Below, one piece after another: positions 55,456-64,000 of a DNA stretch of 64,000 nt. The position numbers and the translations under genes are program-made. Numbering within the stretch: position 1 is the stretch's first letter; every line of letters starts with the position of its first letter. Below the pieces are notes generated by a model. That model was not told where the DNA came from. It ran no database searches and saw nothing but the letters and a program-made list of their open reading frames with translations. This DNA is from Yersinia massiliensis CCUG 53443 (lineage in GTDB: Bacteria > Pseudomonadota > Gammaproteobacteria > Enterobacterales > Enterobacteriaceae): assembly GCF_000312485.1 (NCBI RefSeq), contig NZ_HE997645.1, positions 450,239-514,238 of the forward strand, written 5' to 3'.

Positions 55456-56859
55456 ATGACTTCACTCAATAGCTCGGTAGCAGACAATGCTCCATCAGAG
55501 AGCATGGCTGCAGAAGAGCGTTTGGCGACGCCCGAAGGTCGTAAAGACTTTTGGCGCGCAACCTTTTCATGTTGGCTGGGTACCGCCATGGAGTATGCAG
55601 ACTTTGCACTCTATGGCTTAGCGGCCGGCATCATATTTGGTGACGTCTTCTTCCCTGAAGCAACACCTGCGATCGCTTTGTTATCTAGCTTTGCGACCTA
55701 TTCTGTCGGCTTTATTGCTCGCCCCATTGGCGCACTATTGTTCGGCAGATTAGGTGACCGCAAGGGCCGAAAAGTGGTGATGATTACCACCATCACCTTG
55801 ATGGGCGCCTCCACCACGCTCATCGGCTTAATTCCAAGTTACGCATCGATTGGCTTGTGGGCACCCGCCAGTTTGGCCTTTTTACGCTTTATGCAAGGGC
55901 TGGGGGCTGGCGCTGAACTGTCCGGCGGTGCTGTGATGTTAGGCGAATATGCGCCAGCAAAAAGGCGCGGTCTGGTTTCATCCATCATTGCGTTGGGATC
56001 GAACAGCGGCACACTGCTGGCGGCCTTGGTTTGGTTGTTAGTATTGCAGATGGACAAACAGAGCTTGCTTGATTGGGGCTGGCGTATTCCATTCCTCTCC
56101 AGCATCTTGATTGCCGGTGCCGCATTATTTATTCGCCGCCATATGCGTGAAACGCCGGTGTTTGAGCGCCAAAAATTAGTGCTGGAACAACAGCGCCAAG
56201 AAGCATTGGCGTTGGGACGTGAACACGTGGCAGAACAGGATAATCGCACTTTCTGGCAACGTAGCAAATCGTTCTGGATCATGGTTGGCTTGCGTATCGG
56301 CGAGAACGGCCCTTCTTATCTGGCTCAGGGCTTTATGATCGGTTATGTCGCCAAAGTGCTGATGGTGGATAAGTCCGTGCCGACCATGGCCGTGTTTATC
56401 GCTTCCTGCCTCGGCTTCTTGATTATTCCTCTGGCAGGTTACCTGTCGGATCGCTTTGGTCGCCGAATCACTTATCGCTGGTTCTGCCTGCTATTGATGC
56501 TCTATGCCTTCCCTGCATTTATGCTGCTGGAAACCCGCGAGCCGATTATCGTGATAGGGACTATCATTATTGGTATGGGTTTGGCCTCGCTCGGCATCTT
56601 CGGCGTGCAAGCCGCATGGGGCGTTGAGATGTTTGGTGTGACTAACCGCTACACCAAAATGGCCGTCGCGAAAGAAGTGGGATCGATTCTGTCCGGTGGT
56701 ACTGCGCCGATGATAGCCGCAGCGATGCTGACGCTCACCGGCCACTGGTGGCCAATTGCACTTTATTTTGCCGTGATGGCAGGGATTGGCTTTGTGACCA
56801 CCTTCTTTGCGCCTGAAACGCGTGGGCGAGACCTTAATTTGCCGGAAGATGCTATTTAA
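55456..56859 (+). CDS. MFS transporter of the MHS (ProP/KgtP-like) family
   Basis: A 467-residue protein with about 12 membrane segments. Family marks are GFIARPIGALLFGRLGDRKGRK, the loop RFMQGLGAGAELSGG and a later YLSDRFGRR. It imports or exports a small solute by proton symport; metabolite-proton symporters take organic acids, betaines or others. The LacI regulator and nucleoside hydrolase downstream suggest a nucleoside or related substrate, which is inference. Confidence 0.85.
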   Translation: MTSLNSSVADNAPSESMAAEERLATPEGRKDFWRATFSCWLGTAMEYADFALYGLAAGIIFGDVFFPEATPAIALLSSFATYSVGFIARPIGALLFGRLGDRKGRKVVMITTITLMGASTTLIGLIPSYASIGLWAPASLAFLRFMQGLGAGAELSGGAVMLGEYAPAKRRGLVSSIIALGSNSGTLLAALVWLLVLQMDKQSLLDWGWRIPFLSSILIAGAALFIRRHMRETPVFERQKLVLEQQRQEALALGREHVAEQDNRTFWQRSKSFWIMVGLRIGENGPSYLAQGFMIGYVAKVLMVDKSVPTMAVFIASCLGFLIIPLAGYLSDRFGRRITYRWFCLLLMLYAFPAFMLLETREPIIVIGTIIIGMGLASLGIFGVQAAWGVEMFGVTNRYTKMAVAKEVGSILSGGTAPMIAAAMLTLTGHWWPIALYFAVMAGIGFVTTFFAPETRGRDLNLPEDAI

Positions 56860-56866
56860 GCGCTGT

Positions 56867-56920
56867 TTCGGTGAGTCAAAAGTGTGAGCCTCAATGAGGT
56901 TGATGGCAAACCTCACCGAA
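56867..56920 (+). other. Nested inverted repeat downstream of MFS gene
   Basis: TTCGGTGAG (56867-56875) and CTCACCGAA (56912-56920) form a perfect 9-base outer stem, within which CCTCAATGAGG (56889-56899) makes a small hairpin. It starts just after the transporter stop. No T-run follows. It could influence 3' end formation or be a regulator site. Confidence 0.45.
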
Positions 56921-57103
56921 TCTATCTTGCAAGGTGAGGATAGACAGAAGAGTAAAGCGTCCGCGCCAAGGATGGCACGTATAGCGATTTAACCACATGT
57001 TATTTATGGTAAAGTAGTTTCTCCCTCCATTTAATTGGGGATTTTCATTTGGATAACTCTATCAGGGATGTTTGGCCGCTGTTTTCAGATTAAGTAGGTA
57101 ATT

Positions 57104-58123
57104 TTGTTCAACCCTCAATCTCCTCGTGTAACACGTTCTGATGTGGCCCGAGAAGCTGGCACCTCGGTGGCGGTGGTGAGTTACGTCATCAATAACGGTC
57201 CGCGCCCAGTGGCTGAAGCCACTAAGCAAAGGGTGCTGGATGCCATCAAGAAAACCGGTTATCGCCCCAATGGTATTGCTCGGGCTTTGGCCTCCGGTAC
57301 CACAAGAACTTATGGTTTGGTGGTCCCCAACATTTCCAACCCCTTTATTTCCTCCATGGCGCATGCATTGCAACGTGAAGCCTTTACCACGGGGCAAGTG
57401 CTGTTACTGGGTGATGCGGGTGATTCTCGTCAACGTGAATTCGAACTTATCAATAATCTGTTGCATCGTCAGGTCGATGGTTTGCTGTATACCAGTGTCG
57501 ATCGCCATCCGTATATCGAGTTAATTCAGGCCTCCGGCACACCCTTTGTGATGCTTGATAGCGTCGATCCGTCGCAGCAAGTTTGCGCCATTCGGGTCGA
57601 TGAACGAGGCGCAGCGTTCCAAGCGACCCAACATCTGATTGATCATGGGCACCGTGATATCGCCATTATTTGTGGCCCACTGGATATGCTGAATACTCAA
57701 GATAGGGTGAATGGTTGGCGCGATGCCTTGCTGCAAGCAGGGTTAACCGTGCGTGATGAGTGGATTTTCTCGACCCCCTATACCCGCCCTGGCGGTTATC
57801 AGGCCGCACAACAGATGCTAAAAGGGCGATTACCGCAGGCCGTTTTTGCCACTAATGAGCTACAAGCGTTTGGTTGCCTGCGGGCGATGGCAGAGCACCA
57901 TCTGACCGCACCCAAAGATCTGGCGCTTATCTGCTTTAACGGCACGATAGAATCAGAATTTAACGTGCCTTCATTGACGACGGTACGTCAACCGGTGGAT
58001 GTGATGGCGAAAACCGCCATTGAAATGCTGAAAAACTGGACCGGTGAACCGACAATTTGCGAATTCAATTTTTCGCTACAAATCGGTGAATCGTGCGGTT
58101 GTTCCAGCAGTAAAAAAAGTTAA
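57104..58123 (+). CDS. LacI-family transcriptional regulator
   Basis: A 339-residue LacI protein with the N-terminal HTH TRSDVAREAGTSVAVVSYVI, hinge IARALASGTTRTYGLVVPN and a sugar-binding-like core. The likely start is TTG 57104 with AGGTAA upstream. The C-terminus ends in an unusual CGCSSSKKS Cys-rich tail. The regulator precedes a nucleoside hydrolase by 24 bases and probably controls it and perhaps the transporter. Confidence 0.88.
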   Translation: MFNPQSPRVTRSDVAREAGTSVAVVSYVINNGPRPVAEATKQRVLDAIKKTGYRPNGIARALASGTTRTYGLVVPNISNPFISSMAHALQREAFTTGQVLLLGDAGDSRQREFELINNLLHRQVDGLLYTSVDRHPYIELIQASGTPFVMLDSVDPSQQVCAIRVDERGAAFQATQHLIDHGHRDIAIICGPLDMLNTQDRVNGWRDALLQAGLTVRDEWIFSTPYTRPGGYQAAQQMLKGRLPQAVFATNELQAFGCLRAMAEHHLTAPKDLALICFNGTIESEFNVPSLTTVRQPVDVMAKTAIEMLKNWTGEPTICEFNFSLQIGESCGCSSSKKS

Positions 58124-58147
58124 TGACCTACATAAAAAGATAAAAAA

Positions 58148-59131
58148 ATGCGTTTAATTATTGATTGTGACCCAGGAAATGGCGTACCCGGCGCCAATGT
58201 CGATGACGGTTTAGCCCTCGCGCTAGCCATTGTATCCGCGGAAATAGACTTAGAATTGATCACCATCGTGGCGGGGAATACCCCCAGTGAAGTGGGATAT
58301 TCTGTTGCTCATGATTTGGTGAAACGTTTGGGATTGAATATCCCCATCATACGAGGTGCCTCTCAGGCGCTGGTGGAACCTGCTGCCCCTTGGCGTGACA
58401 AGCTGGACAATGGCGTCACTAAAAATGGATTAACGGCGCTTTGGCAGCAAACTACGCGCCCACCGGCCATTGAGCCAAATGCCCCCTTGGCCGCCCATGC
58501 TATCGGCGAATTGATCTGCAATAACCCCGGCGAGATAACATTGGTGGCGATAGGACCACTGACCAATATCGCCCACGCGATGCAGCTTTATCCGCAAATG
58601 GCTGCCTCTGTCGCGGAAATTGCTATCATGGGCGGCGTATTTCATGTTGATGGCTACCTGAAAGACACTAACTTTGGCCTCGATCCTGAAGCGGCCCATG
58701 TGGTGCTGACCAGTGGTGCCAACATCACGCTCGCTCCGTTGGATGTCACCACTCAGACCCAACTGCTGCATCAGGATTTAGATAAGATCGCGCAAATTGA
58801 CTCACCGCTGAGCCGTTATCTGGTGGAGACCATCCGCCCTTGGATCAGCTATTCGATGCAAACACGGCAGCTCCCAGGTTGTTGGGTGCATGATGCACTG
58901 GTGGTCGCTTGGCTACTCGATAAAAGCATCGCCACCACCACCCGTGACTACCTTGATGTGGCACTGGAAGGCGCATTAACACGTGGTATGACATTGCGCT
59001 TTAGCCCTGAAAATCTGCGGTTAGATGTGGGCGTGCCGCTCCCTCGGGGCAAACCGGCTACAATACTGCAAACGGTGGATAATCAAAAACTGTTGGATAT
59101 CTTGTACCAACGCCTAAGTCATTATCCTTAG
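58148..59131 (+). CDS. Inosine/uridine-type nucleoside hydrolase
   Basis: A 327-residue IUNH protein. The N-terminal metal-site motif is DCDPGNGVPGANVDDGLAL, with an eight-residue spacer between the DPG and DD parts compared with the short DPGxDD form. Later GPLTNIAHAM, AIMGGVFHVDG and a C-terminal VHDAL support the family. It splits nucleosides to base and ribose. The variant motif suggests a distinct subfamily; nucleoside choice is unknown. Confidence 0.87.
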   Translation: MRLIIDCDPGNGVPGANVDDGLALALAIVSAEIDLELITIVAGNTPSEVGYSVAHDLVKRLGLNIPIIRGASQALVEPAAPWRDKLDNGVTKNGLTALWQQTTRPPAIEPNAPLAAHAIGELICNNPGEITLVAIGPLTNIAHAMQLYPQMAASVAEIAIMGGVFHVDGYLKDTNFGLDPEAAHVVLTSGANITLAPLDVTTQTQLLHQDLDKIAQIDSPLSRYLVETIRPWISYSMQTRQLPGCWVHDALVVAWLLDKSIATTTRDYLDVALEGALTRGMTLRFSPENLRLDVGVPLPRGKPATILQTVDNQKLLDILYQRLSHYP

Positions 59132-59272
59132 TCTGGTTGAACGCCTGTTAGGCAGGTGTCAACTATCATCTCTATCCCCTTGGGGCTTTCCTATACTAGG
59201 GCTGCCCCGCTTAAATAGGACCTAACCTAAATTTTGTATGGCCCAAGTGCCTTACCCTAACTGAGATTAATT

Positions 59273-60892
59273 ATGCTGACTCTGCTTCACCTACTCTCTT
59301 CTGTTGCGCTGCTGGTCTGGGGGACACACATTGTCCGAACCGGCATCATGCGGGTTTATGGCGCGGATCTGCGCCGAGTTCTGAGTGCCAGCATTCAGAA
59401 GAAACCCACGGCGTTTATTGCGGGAATTGGTGTCACGGCATTGGTGCAAAGCAGTAATGCCACAGCGTTGCTGGTGATCTCTTTTGTCTCGCAGGGGCTG
59501 ATTTCACTGACGCCAGCACTGGTGATCATGTTAGGCGCGGACGTCGGCACCGCACTGATGGCGCGGGTGCTAACCTTTGATCTCTCTTGGCTATCACCCT
59601 TGCTGATTTTAATCGGGGTGATTATCTTCCTCGGGCAGCGAAAAACCCGTGTGGGCCAGATGGGCCGCGTGGGGATTGGCCTTGGGTTGATTATTCTGGC
59701 GCTGCAATTGATTGTCACCGCCGCAGGGCCGATTACCCAAGCTACCGCCGTACAGGCTATTTTCTCCTCCCTGACCGGTGATGCCATTTTGGCGTTATTG
59801 ATTGGTGCACTGTTCGCCATGATCAGTTACTCCAGTCTCGCCGCTGTGCTACTGACCGCCACGTTGGCCGCCACCGGCTTAGTGCCACTGAATATCGCCC
59901 TGAGCATCGTGATTGGCTCGAATCTGGGCAGTGGTTTACTGGCGCTGATCAGCAGCCGTGGGCAAAATGCCATTTCGCGGCAAGTGGTGTTAGGGAGTTT
60001 ATTATTTAAAGTCATCGGCTGCATTTTGGTGCTGCCTTGGGTAAATACACTCGCGCAACGACTGATCGGCTTTAACCTTCCGGCTGCCGAGGTGGTCATA
60101 TACTTCCACGTATTCTATAACCTGCTGCGCTGCTTGCTGATGCTGCCGCTAGTGGAGGTCATGGCGCGTATCTGTAGTCGGTTAGTCACCGATGCGCCCA
60201 ATACCACCCAGCCAACTGCGCCCCGCTATCTGGATATTACCGCCATCGATACGCCATCACTGGCACTCGCGAATGCGGTGCGGGAAACCCTGCGTATGGG
60301 GGATGTGCTGGAGCAAATGCTGTTTCGCTTTAAAGAGGTGCTCGAGGGCAACAAGCAGCAAAAGCATGAAGTCAGCTTGCTGGAAGATGAAGTGGACATG
60401 TTGTATAGCGCCATTAAGTTATATTTGGCGCAAATTCAGCAAGATGAATTGGGCGAGATTGATTCACGCCGCTGGGCTGAAATCATTGATACCACCATCA
60501 ATCTCCAACAAGCGGGCGAGATTATTAGCCGTATGACCGCTGATGTGGCGGCTAAATCACTCAATGCGCGCAAACCATTTTCTTCTGAAGGGTTTGAGGA
60601 GCTCAATACTCTGCATGCCCGCTTGGTCACTAACTTGGATTTAGGCATGTCGGTGTTTTTATCGCGAGATATCAATAACGCCAAGCGCCTACGTCGCGCC
60701 AAGCATCGCTTCCGCTTGCTGAACCGCCGCTACTCCCATGCTCACGTTGATCGCCTACATCAACAAAACGTGCTGAGCATCGAAACCAGCAGTCTGCATA
60801 TGGGGCTATTAGGGGACATGAAACGCTTGAACTCACTGTTCTGTTCCACCGCCTACCATGTGTTGGAAGTGCAGGAAGAGTCACTGGATTAA
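59273..60892 (+). CDS. Na+/Pi cotransporter-family protein (YjbB-like)
   Basis: A 539-residue protein with two repeats typical of NptA-type transporters (ALVQSSNATALLVISFV and FAMISYSSLAAVLL), about eight to ten membrane segments, and a C-terminal cytoplasmic PhoU-like helical domain (ELNTLHARL). It may export or exchange phosphate. It is separated from the preceding gene by 141 bases. Confidence 0.86.
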   Translation: MLTLLHLLSSVALLVWGTHIVRTGIMRVYGADLRRVLSASIQKKPTAFIAGIGVTALVQSSNATALLVISFVSQGLISLTPALVIMLGADVGTALMARVLTFDLSWLSPLLILIGVIIFLGQRKTRVGQMGRVGIGLGLIILALQLIVTAAGPITQATAVQAIFSSLTGDAILALLIGALFAMISYSSLAAVLLTATLAATGLVPLNIALSIVIGSNLGSGLLALISSRGQNAISRQVVLGSLLFKVIGCILVLPWVNTLAQRLIGFNLPAAEVVIYFHVFYNLLRCLLMLPLVEVMARICSRLVTDAPNTTQPTAPRYLDITAIDTPSLALANAVRETLRMGDVLEQMLFRFKEVLEGNKQQKHEVSLLEDEVDMLYSAIKLYLAQIQQDELGEIDSRRWAEIIDTTINLQQAGEIISRMTADVAAKSLNARKPFSSEGFEELNTLHARLVTNLDLGMSVFLSRDINNAKRLRRAKHRFRLLNRRYSHAHVDRLHQQNVLSIETSSLHMGLLGDMKRLNSLFCSTAYHVLEVQEESLD

Positions 60893-60913
60893 CACGCGTC
60901 CTCACCATAAAAA

Positions 60914-60941
60914 ACGGCACATACCGAATGATATGTGCCGT
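60914..60941 (-). terminator. Rho-independent terminator of autotransporter gene
   Basis: ACGGCACATA (60914-60923) and TATGTGCCGT (60932-60941) form a perfect 10-base stem, with an A run before it on the plus strand, that is, U-run after it on the minus strand. It follows the autotransporter stop at 60969. Confidence 0.85.
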
Positions 60942-60968
60942 TATTGGATTAACCCCGACTGAACTCAG

Positions 60969-63900
60969 TTAGAAGTTATATTTGACGCCTAAGGTGATAC
61001 TGCTGTCGCTGTAGCCTTTGTTACCCACTTGCTGGCCAACATTCCCCCACAGATTCAGCTTGTTATTGATTTGGCCTTCAACCCCGACTTTCAGTTCAGC
61101 CACATTGCCTGCACCCGCTTGTTTCACGGTCATGCCATCCAGTGTGGTGCCGAAATCCTTGGTGTTATGGATCCAATTGGCTTCAACATACGGCTTAAAG
61201 GTCGGTGTGCTACCTTTATCCTCTTTCGGTATTGGGCTGATAAATGCCTTCACACCCAAGCGCGTTTGGATATTGTTATTCCCCTCACCCGTCACCACGG
61301 TACCGTTCGTTTCAGTATGAGAATCCGCTTTTACCCCCATCCAGACCATTTGGGCTTTTGGCTGAATGAAGTAATTTTGGTGCTCACTTTGGCCAACCTG
61401 GAAGGTATAACCACTTTCAACCGAGGCACTGAAGCCTTTTGAATCATACTTCTCAGTCGTTAAGCCCTCACCACTGACTTCATTATTAAACCAGCTATAT
61501 TGCAGCCAAGAATCGACGTAAACACCGGTCTCTTCCCGCCCTTGCTCGAACCAAGTTCCATAGACACCGAGGCTGTAACCATTGGCCGAACCGGTAGAGC
61601 GATAACCTGTTCCTTGTGCCACCGAAGAGCTGCTGCTGTTGGCATAACCGGCCATCACCCCAACACGCCAGAGATCCTGCGTATTACGGCTCCATTGCGC
61701 CACATCACCGCCCAACTGCATGACATAACGGTTATCCTGCGTTTTCAGCTCACCACTGTCATCACGAGAGCGGTTATGGCTGCCTTCATTGCGTAGCCAC
61801 AGGCTGGTGCTTTTCTCTTCACCGGTAAAGATATCGGTATAAAGCGTCTCACCGGCGCGATCCGCCAGACTGCTGACAAACATCGTATTCGCTGCGGCGA
61901 GGTTCGCGGTATAACTTGCCGGTTCAGGGCGACGATCATCAGCTTGAGTGCGCAAATACCAGTCACCATCCGCCGGTGAACTCACACTGCCCTGATACAG
62001 GAAGTACTCATATGCACCGGCAACGGCACGGCCATTAAGGGTAAATTGCCCCGTAGAATCGCCACCGACATCAATGATTTTGATACCTTCAGAGGTTCGT
62101 GCGCCGTTCCCGCCAATATTGTTCACCGTGACAAAACTTTGCCCAGCAGTATTACCGGTAATGACCAATCTGTCGGTAATAGAAGCGTCACCAGCCAAAA
62201 TGGTGTTAAAGACCACCGTGCCATTGTCACCGGTATAATTACCGTCAATGGTGAACGTCCCGAAATCACCGCCTGTTAATGCATTTGGCATAATCAGATT
62301 GCCGCGGTTCTCGACGTTCCCGGTCACTTGACCATAGCCACCTAATGAACCCGTGGACGTGATCAGGACATCACTAACCAGATTAGCGACATTCGACGCC
62401 AATGTGACCGCCAGTGAACGCGCTAATGGTGACTCATTCACTGACAAGGTTGAGATGGCTGTTGAACTGCCCAGTTGTAATAAGCCGTCCTCAATCGTCG
62501 TCAAGCTGGCGCTGACCGTACCATTGTCGATTTTGACTGTACCGCTGCCACGTTTAACCAAGGTGCCGCTGCCGCTGATACTGTTGGTTAAATCCCAAAC
62601 GGATGCCGTATCCAAAATCAACTCACCGCTGTTGGCGATACTGCTTCCGCCCAGATTTTCTGCATTGTAGGCCGTCAACGCCGTACCCGCATCCGTAGTG
62701 AATAGGCCCGTGTAGCCGCTATTATCGGCGGCCAACTGGACATTGGCACTGTTAGTGAGTTGCACGTTGCCGCTACCGGCCAACGAGTTCAGCAACATCC
62801 CACTGGTATTATCCAGATTCAGCAGACCATTATTGGTTATGGCCCCCGAGCCTAGCCCTTGGACCTGATACAGATGAGCTGTCGCGCCACTGGCAATATC
62901 AGTACTACCGGTAAAGCCGCTATTCCCTTGCGTAATGGCCAGTGTGCCGCCCATTAGACTCAACTCACCACTGCCGCTCAAAGCACCATCAACCTGTCCA
63001 CCGTTAGTGACGGTTAAATTGCCGCTATTGAAATTCAGTGTACTGCCCGTTTCGGTGGTTAACTGGCCGACGGTTTGTTGAACGCCATTGAGATCCACCG
63101 TCGTTGCCGTGCTCATCGCCAGTAGAGACGTTTGTCCCAGCGCTGAATTGGCATCTAGGCGTAAATTGCCTGAACGTACCCATGTCGCGCCGGTATAACT
63201 GTTGGTCGAGTTAGAGAGCGATGCCGTGCTACCGTCATTGGCTGAAACGAAAGCCAGATCGCCGCTGCCGGTTATTTGGGAAGAGATATCATTTGACTGC
63301 GTACCATTATTGGCCAAGGTTGCCGTCAATATCAGCGCATCATTGCCTGTACTCAGCAGTTCTAATGCGGTCAGGCCATAATTGACATACAGTCCATCAA
63401 AGTTTTTCCCCGTGGTCAGGCCGTAATTGAACGAGCCAAGTGCCGCAGGTGATAACGCCCCTGGGTTTGAAACCGACTGATAGACGGTGGTGCTTAACGG
63501 ATCACCCAATGCATTGGATAACGTCAATTCCCTCCCGGTACCGGTTGCTGCGCCCGTTGCCAGACTGACAATAATCTCGCCGTCATCCAGCTCCATGACC
63601 GTCCAACCGGTCAGATCTGGTGTCACATTGGTCGGTAAATTAACGCGGATTTCCCCGCCAGCGGTCGTGTCGATACCACTTGTCGCTAGGGTTCCCTCAG
63701 AAGTAATAACCCCTGCATTATCCACCAGATGATTAAATAGCAGCGTGCCACCATGGGTGACTAAGCGACCGATATTCTGTACCCCGTCCGCCACTGAGGA
63801 CAGACTGCCGCTTGATAATGTCAGCGTAGCGTTCGTCAACGCCGTTGTATTTAAGCCATCGATATTGAAGGTGGTATTCGTCAGGTTAACGATACCGCTG

Positions 63901-64000
63901 AACGCACCGCCCACCGCAGCACCGAAGTCAAATGCCGTGCTGGCATCGTTCTTCGCCACATTCAATGTGCCGTTGCCGGTCAGGGTCTGGTTAAACAGCG
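60969..64000 (-). CDS. Autotransporter adhesin, N-terminus outside window
   Basis: The frame stays open to the right edge, so 1009 residues of the C-terminal end are seen; the start and signal peptide are beyond position 64000. A passenger of Gly/Ser/Thr/Asn-rich beta-helix repeats (for example GSGDLAFVSANDGSTASLSN and GSGELSLMGGTLAITQGNSG) is followed by a linker and a C-terminal barrel of about 280 residues, ending SSITLGVKYNF with the terminal aromatic. This is a type Va autotransporter of the AIDA/pertactin-like type. Specific adhesin name is not assigned. The barrel is complete and the gene has its own terminator. Confidence 0.9.
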   Translation of the reverse strand, partial: LFNQTLTGNGTLNVAKNDASTAFDFGAAVGGAFSGIVNLTNTTFNIDGLNTTALTNATLTLSSGSLSSVADGVQNIGRLVTHGGTLLFNHLVDNAGVITSEGTLATSGIDTTAGGEIRVNLPTNVTPDLTGWTVMELDDGEIIVSLATGAATGTGRELTLSNALGDPLSTTVYQSVSNPGALSPAALGSFNYGLTTGKNFDGLYVNYGLTALELLSTGNDALILTATLANNGTQSNDISSQITGSGDLAFVSANDGSTASLSNSTNSYTGATWVRSGNLRLDANSALGQTSLLAMSTATTVDLNGVQQTVGQLTTETGSTLNFNSGNLTVTNGGQVDGALSGSGELSLMGGTLAITQGNSGFTGSTDIASGATAHLYQVQGLGSGAITNNGLLNLDNTSGMLLNSLAGSGNVQLTNSANVQLAADNSGYTGLFTTDAGTALTAYNAENLGGSSIANSGELILDTASVWDLTNSISGSGTLVKRGSGTVKIDNGTVSASLTTIEDGLLQLGSSTAISTLSVNESPLARSLAVTLASNVANLVSDVLITSTGSLGGYGQVTGNVENRGNLIMPNALTGGDFGTFTIDGNYTGDNGTVVFNTILAGDASITDRLVITGNTAGQSFVTVNNIGGNGARTSEGIKIIDVGGDSTGQFTLNGRAVAGAYEYFLYQGSVSSPADGDWYLRTQADDRRPEPASYTANLAAANTMFVSSLADRAGETLYTDIFTGEEKSTSLWLRNEGSHNRSRDDSGELKTQDNRYVMQLGGDVAQWSRNTQDLWRVGVMAGYANSSSSSVAQGTGYRSTGSANGYSLGVYGTWFEQGREETGVYVDSWLQYSWFNNEVSGEGLTTEKYDSKGFSASVESGYTFQVGQSEHQNYFIQPKAQMVWMGVKADSHTETNGTVVTGEGNNNIQTRLGVKAFISPIPKEDKGSTPTFKPYVEANWIHNTKDFGTTLDGMTVKQAGAGNVAELKVGVEGQINNKLNLWGNVGQQVGNKGYSDSSITLGVKYNF

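Overview
The window looks like a chromosomal segment of a Yersinia species or a very close relative. This is inferred from base composition near 48-50% G+C, the type VI secretion (T6SS) gene order, the large two-partner CdiA/FhaB-type adhesin with orphan toxin modules, and the enteric-type aga, nik-like and siderophore-transport operons. No rRNA or tRNA gene, CRISPR array or complete insertion sequence was seen. The species cannot be fixed from the sequence alone.

Layout. (1) 1-16721, minus strand: a T6SS operon read leftward from tssB through tssC, tssK, tssL, an OmpA-like gene, hcp, clpV, a STM2901-like/DUF1493 pair, vgrG and a DUF4123 adaptor, to a Tle1-like phospholipase effector cut by the left edge, with its lipoprotein immunity gene. 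A second immunity copy is broken by one stop codon. tssA/E/F/G/J/M are not in the window and may lie to the left. (2) 17284-32590, minus strand: a contact-dependent inhibition locus, cdiB-cdiA-cdiI, whose 2998-residue CdiA carries a C-terminal EndoU-type nuclease. Downstream lies a reservoir of displaced toxin/immunity pieces, one of which shares about 1.39 kb of near-identical DNA with the main gene. (3) 33185-39032, minus strand: a nickel/metallophore-type ABC importer (NikABCDE-like) led by a SAM-dependent methyltransferase. (4) 39660-50121: an N-acetylgalactosamine module with repressor AgaR, AgaZ, the PTS proteins AgaVWEF, deacetylase AgaA, isomerase/deaminase AgaS, aldolase KbaY/AgaY and an exported GH36-type glycosidase that could release the sugar. 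Repeated AgaR-like operators sit before agaZ and before agaS. (5) 50319-51349: a ParD-like small protein coupled to a second-type methionine aminopeptidase. (6) 51405-55085, minus strand: a four-gene ferric-siderophore ABC importer behind a candidate Fur box. (7) 55456-60892, plus strand: an MHS-family transporter, a LacI-type regulator and a nucleoside hydrolase, followed by a Na/Pi cotransporter-family gene. (8) 60969-64000, minus strand: the C-terminal 1009 residues of a classical autotransporter cut by the right edge.

Together the segment combines two anti-competitor weapons (T6SS with a phospholipase, and CDI with exchangeable nuclease tips), acquisition systems for nickel, iron, GalNAc and nucleosides, and surface adhesins. 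The most unusual region is 17284-24568, where the toxin/immunity reservoir and its recombination substrate can be read directly.
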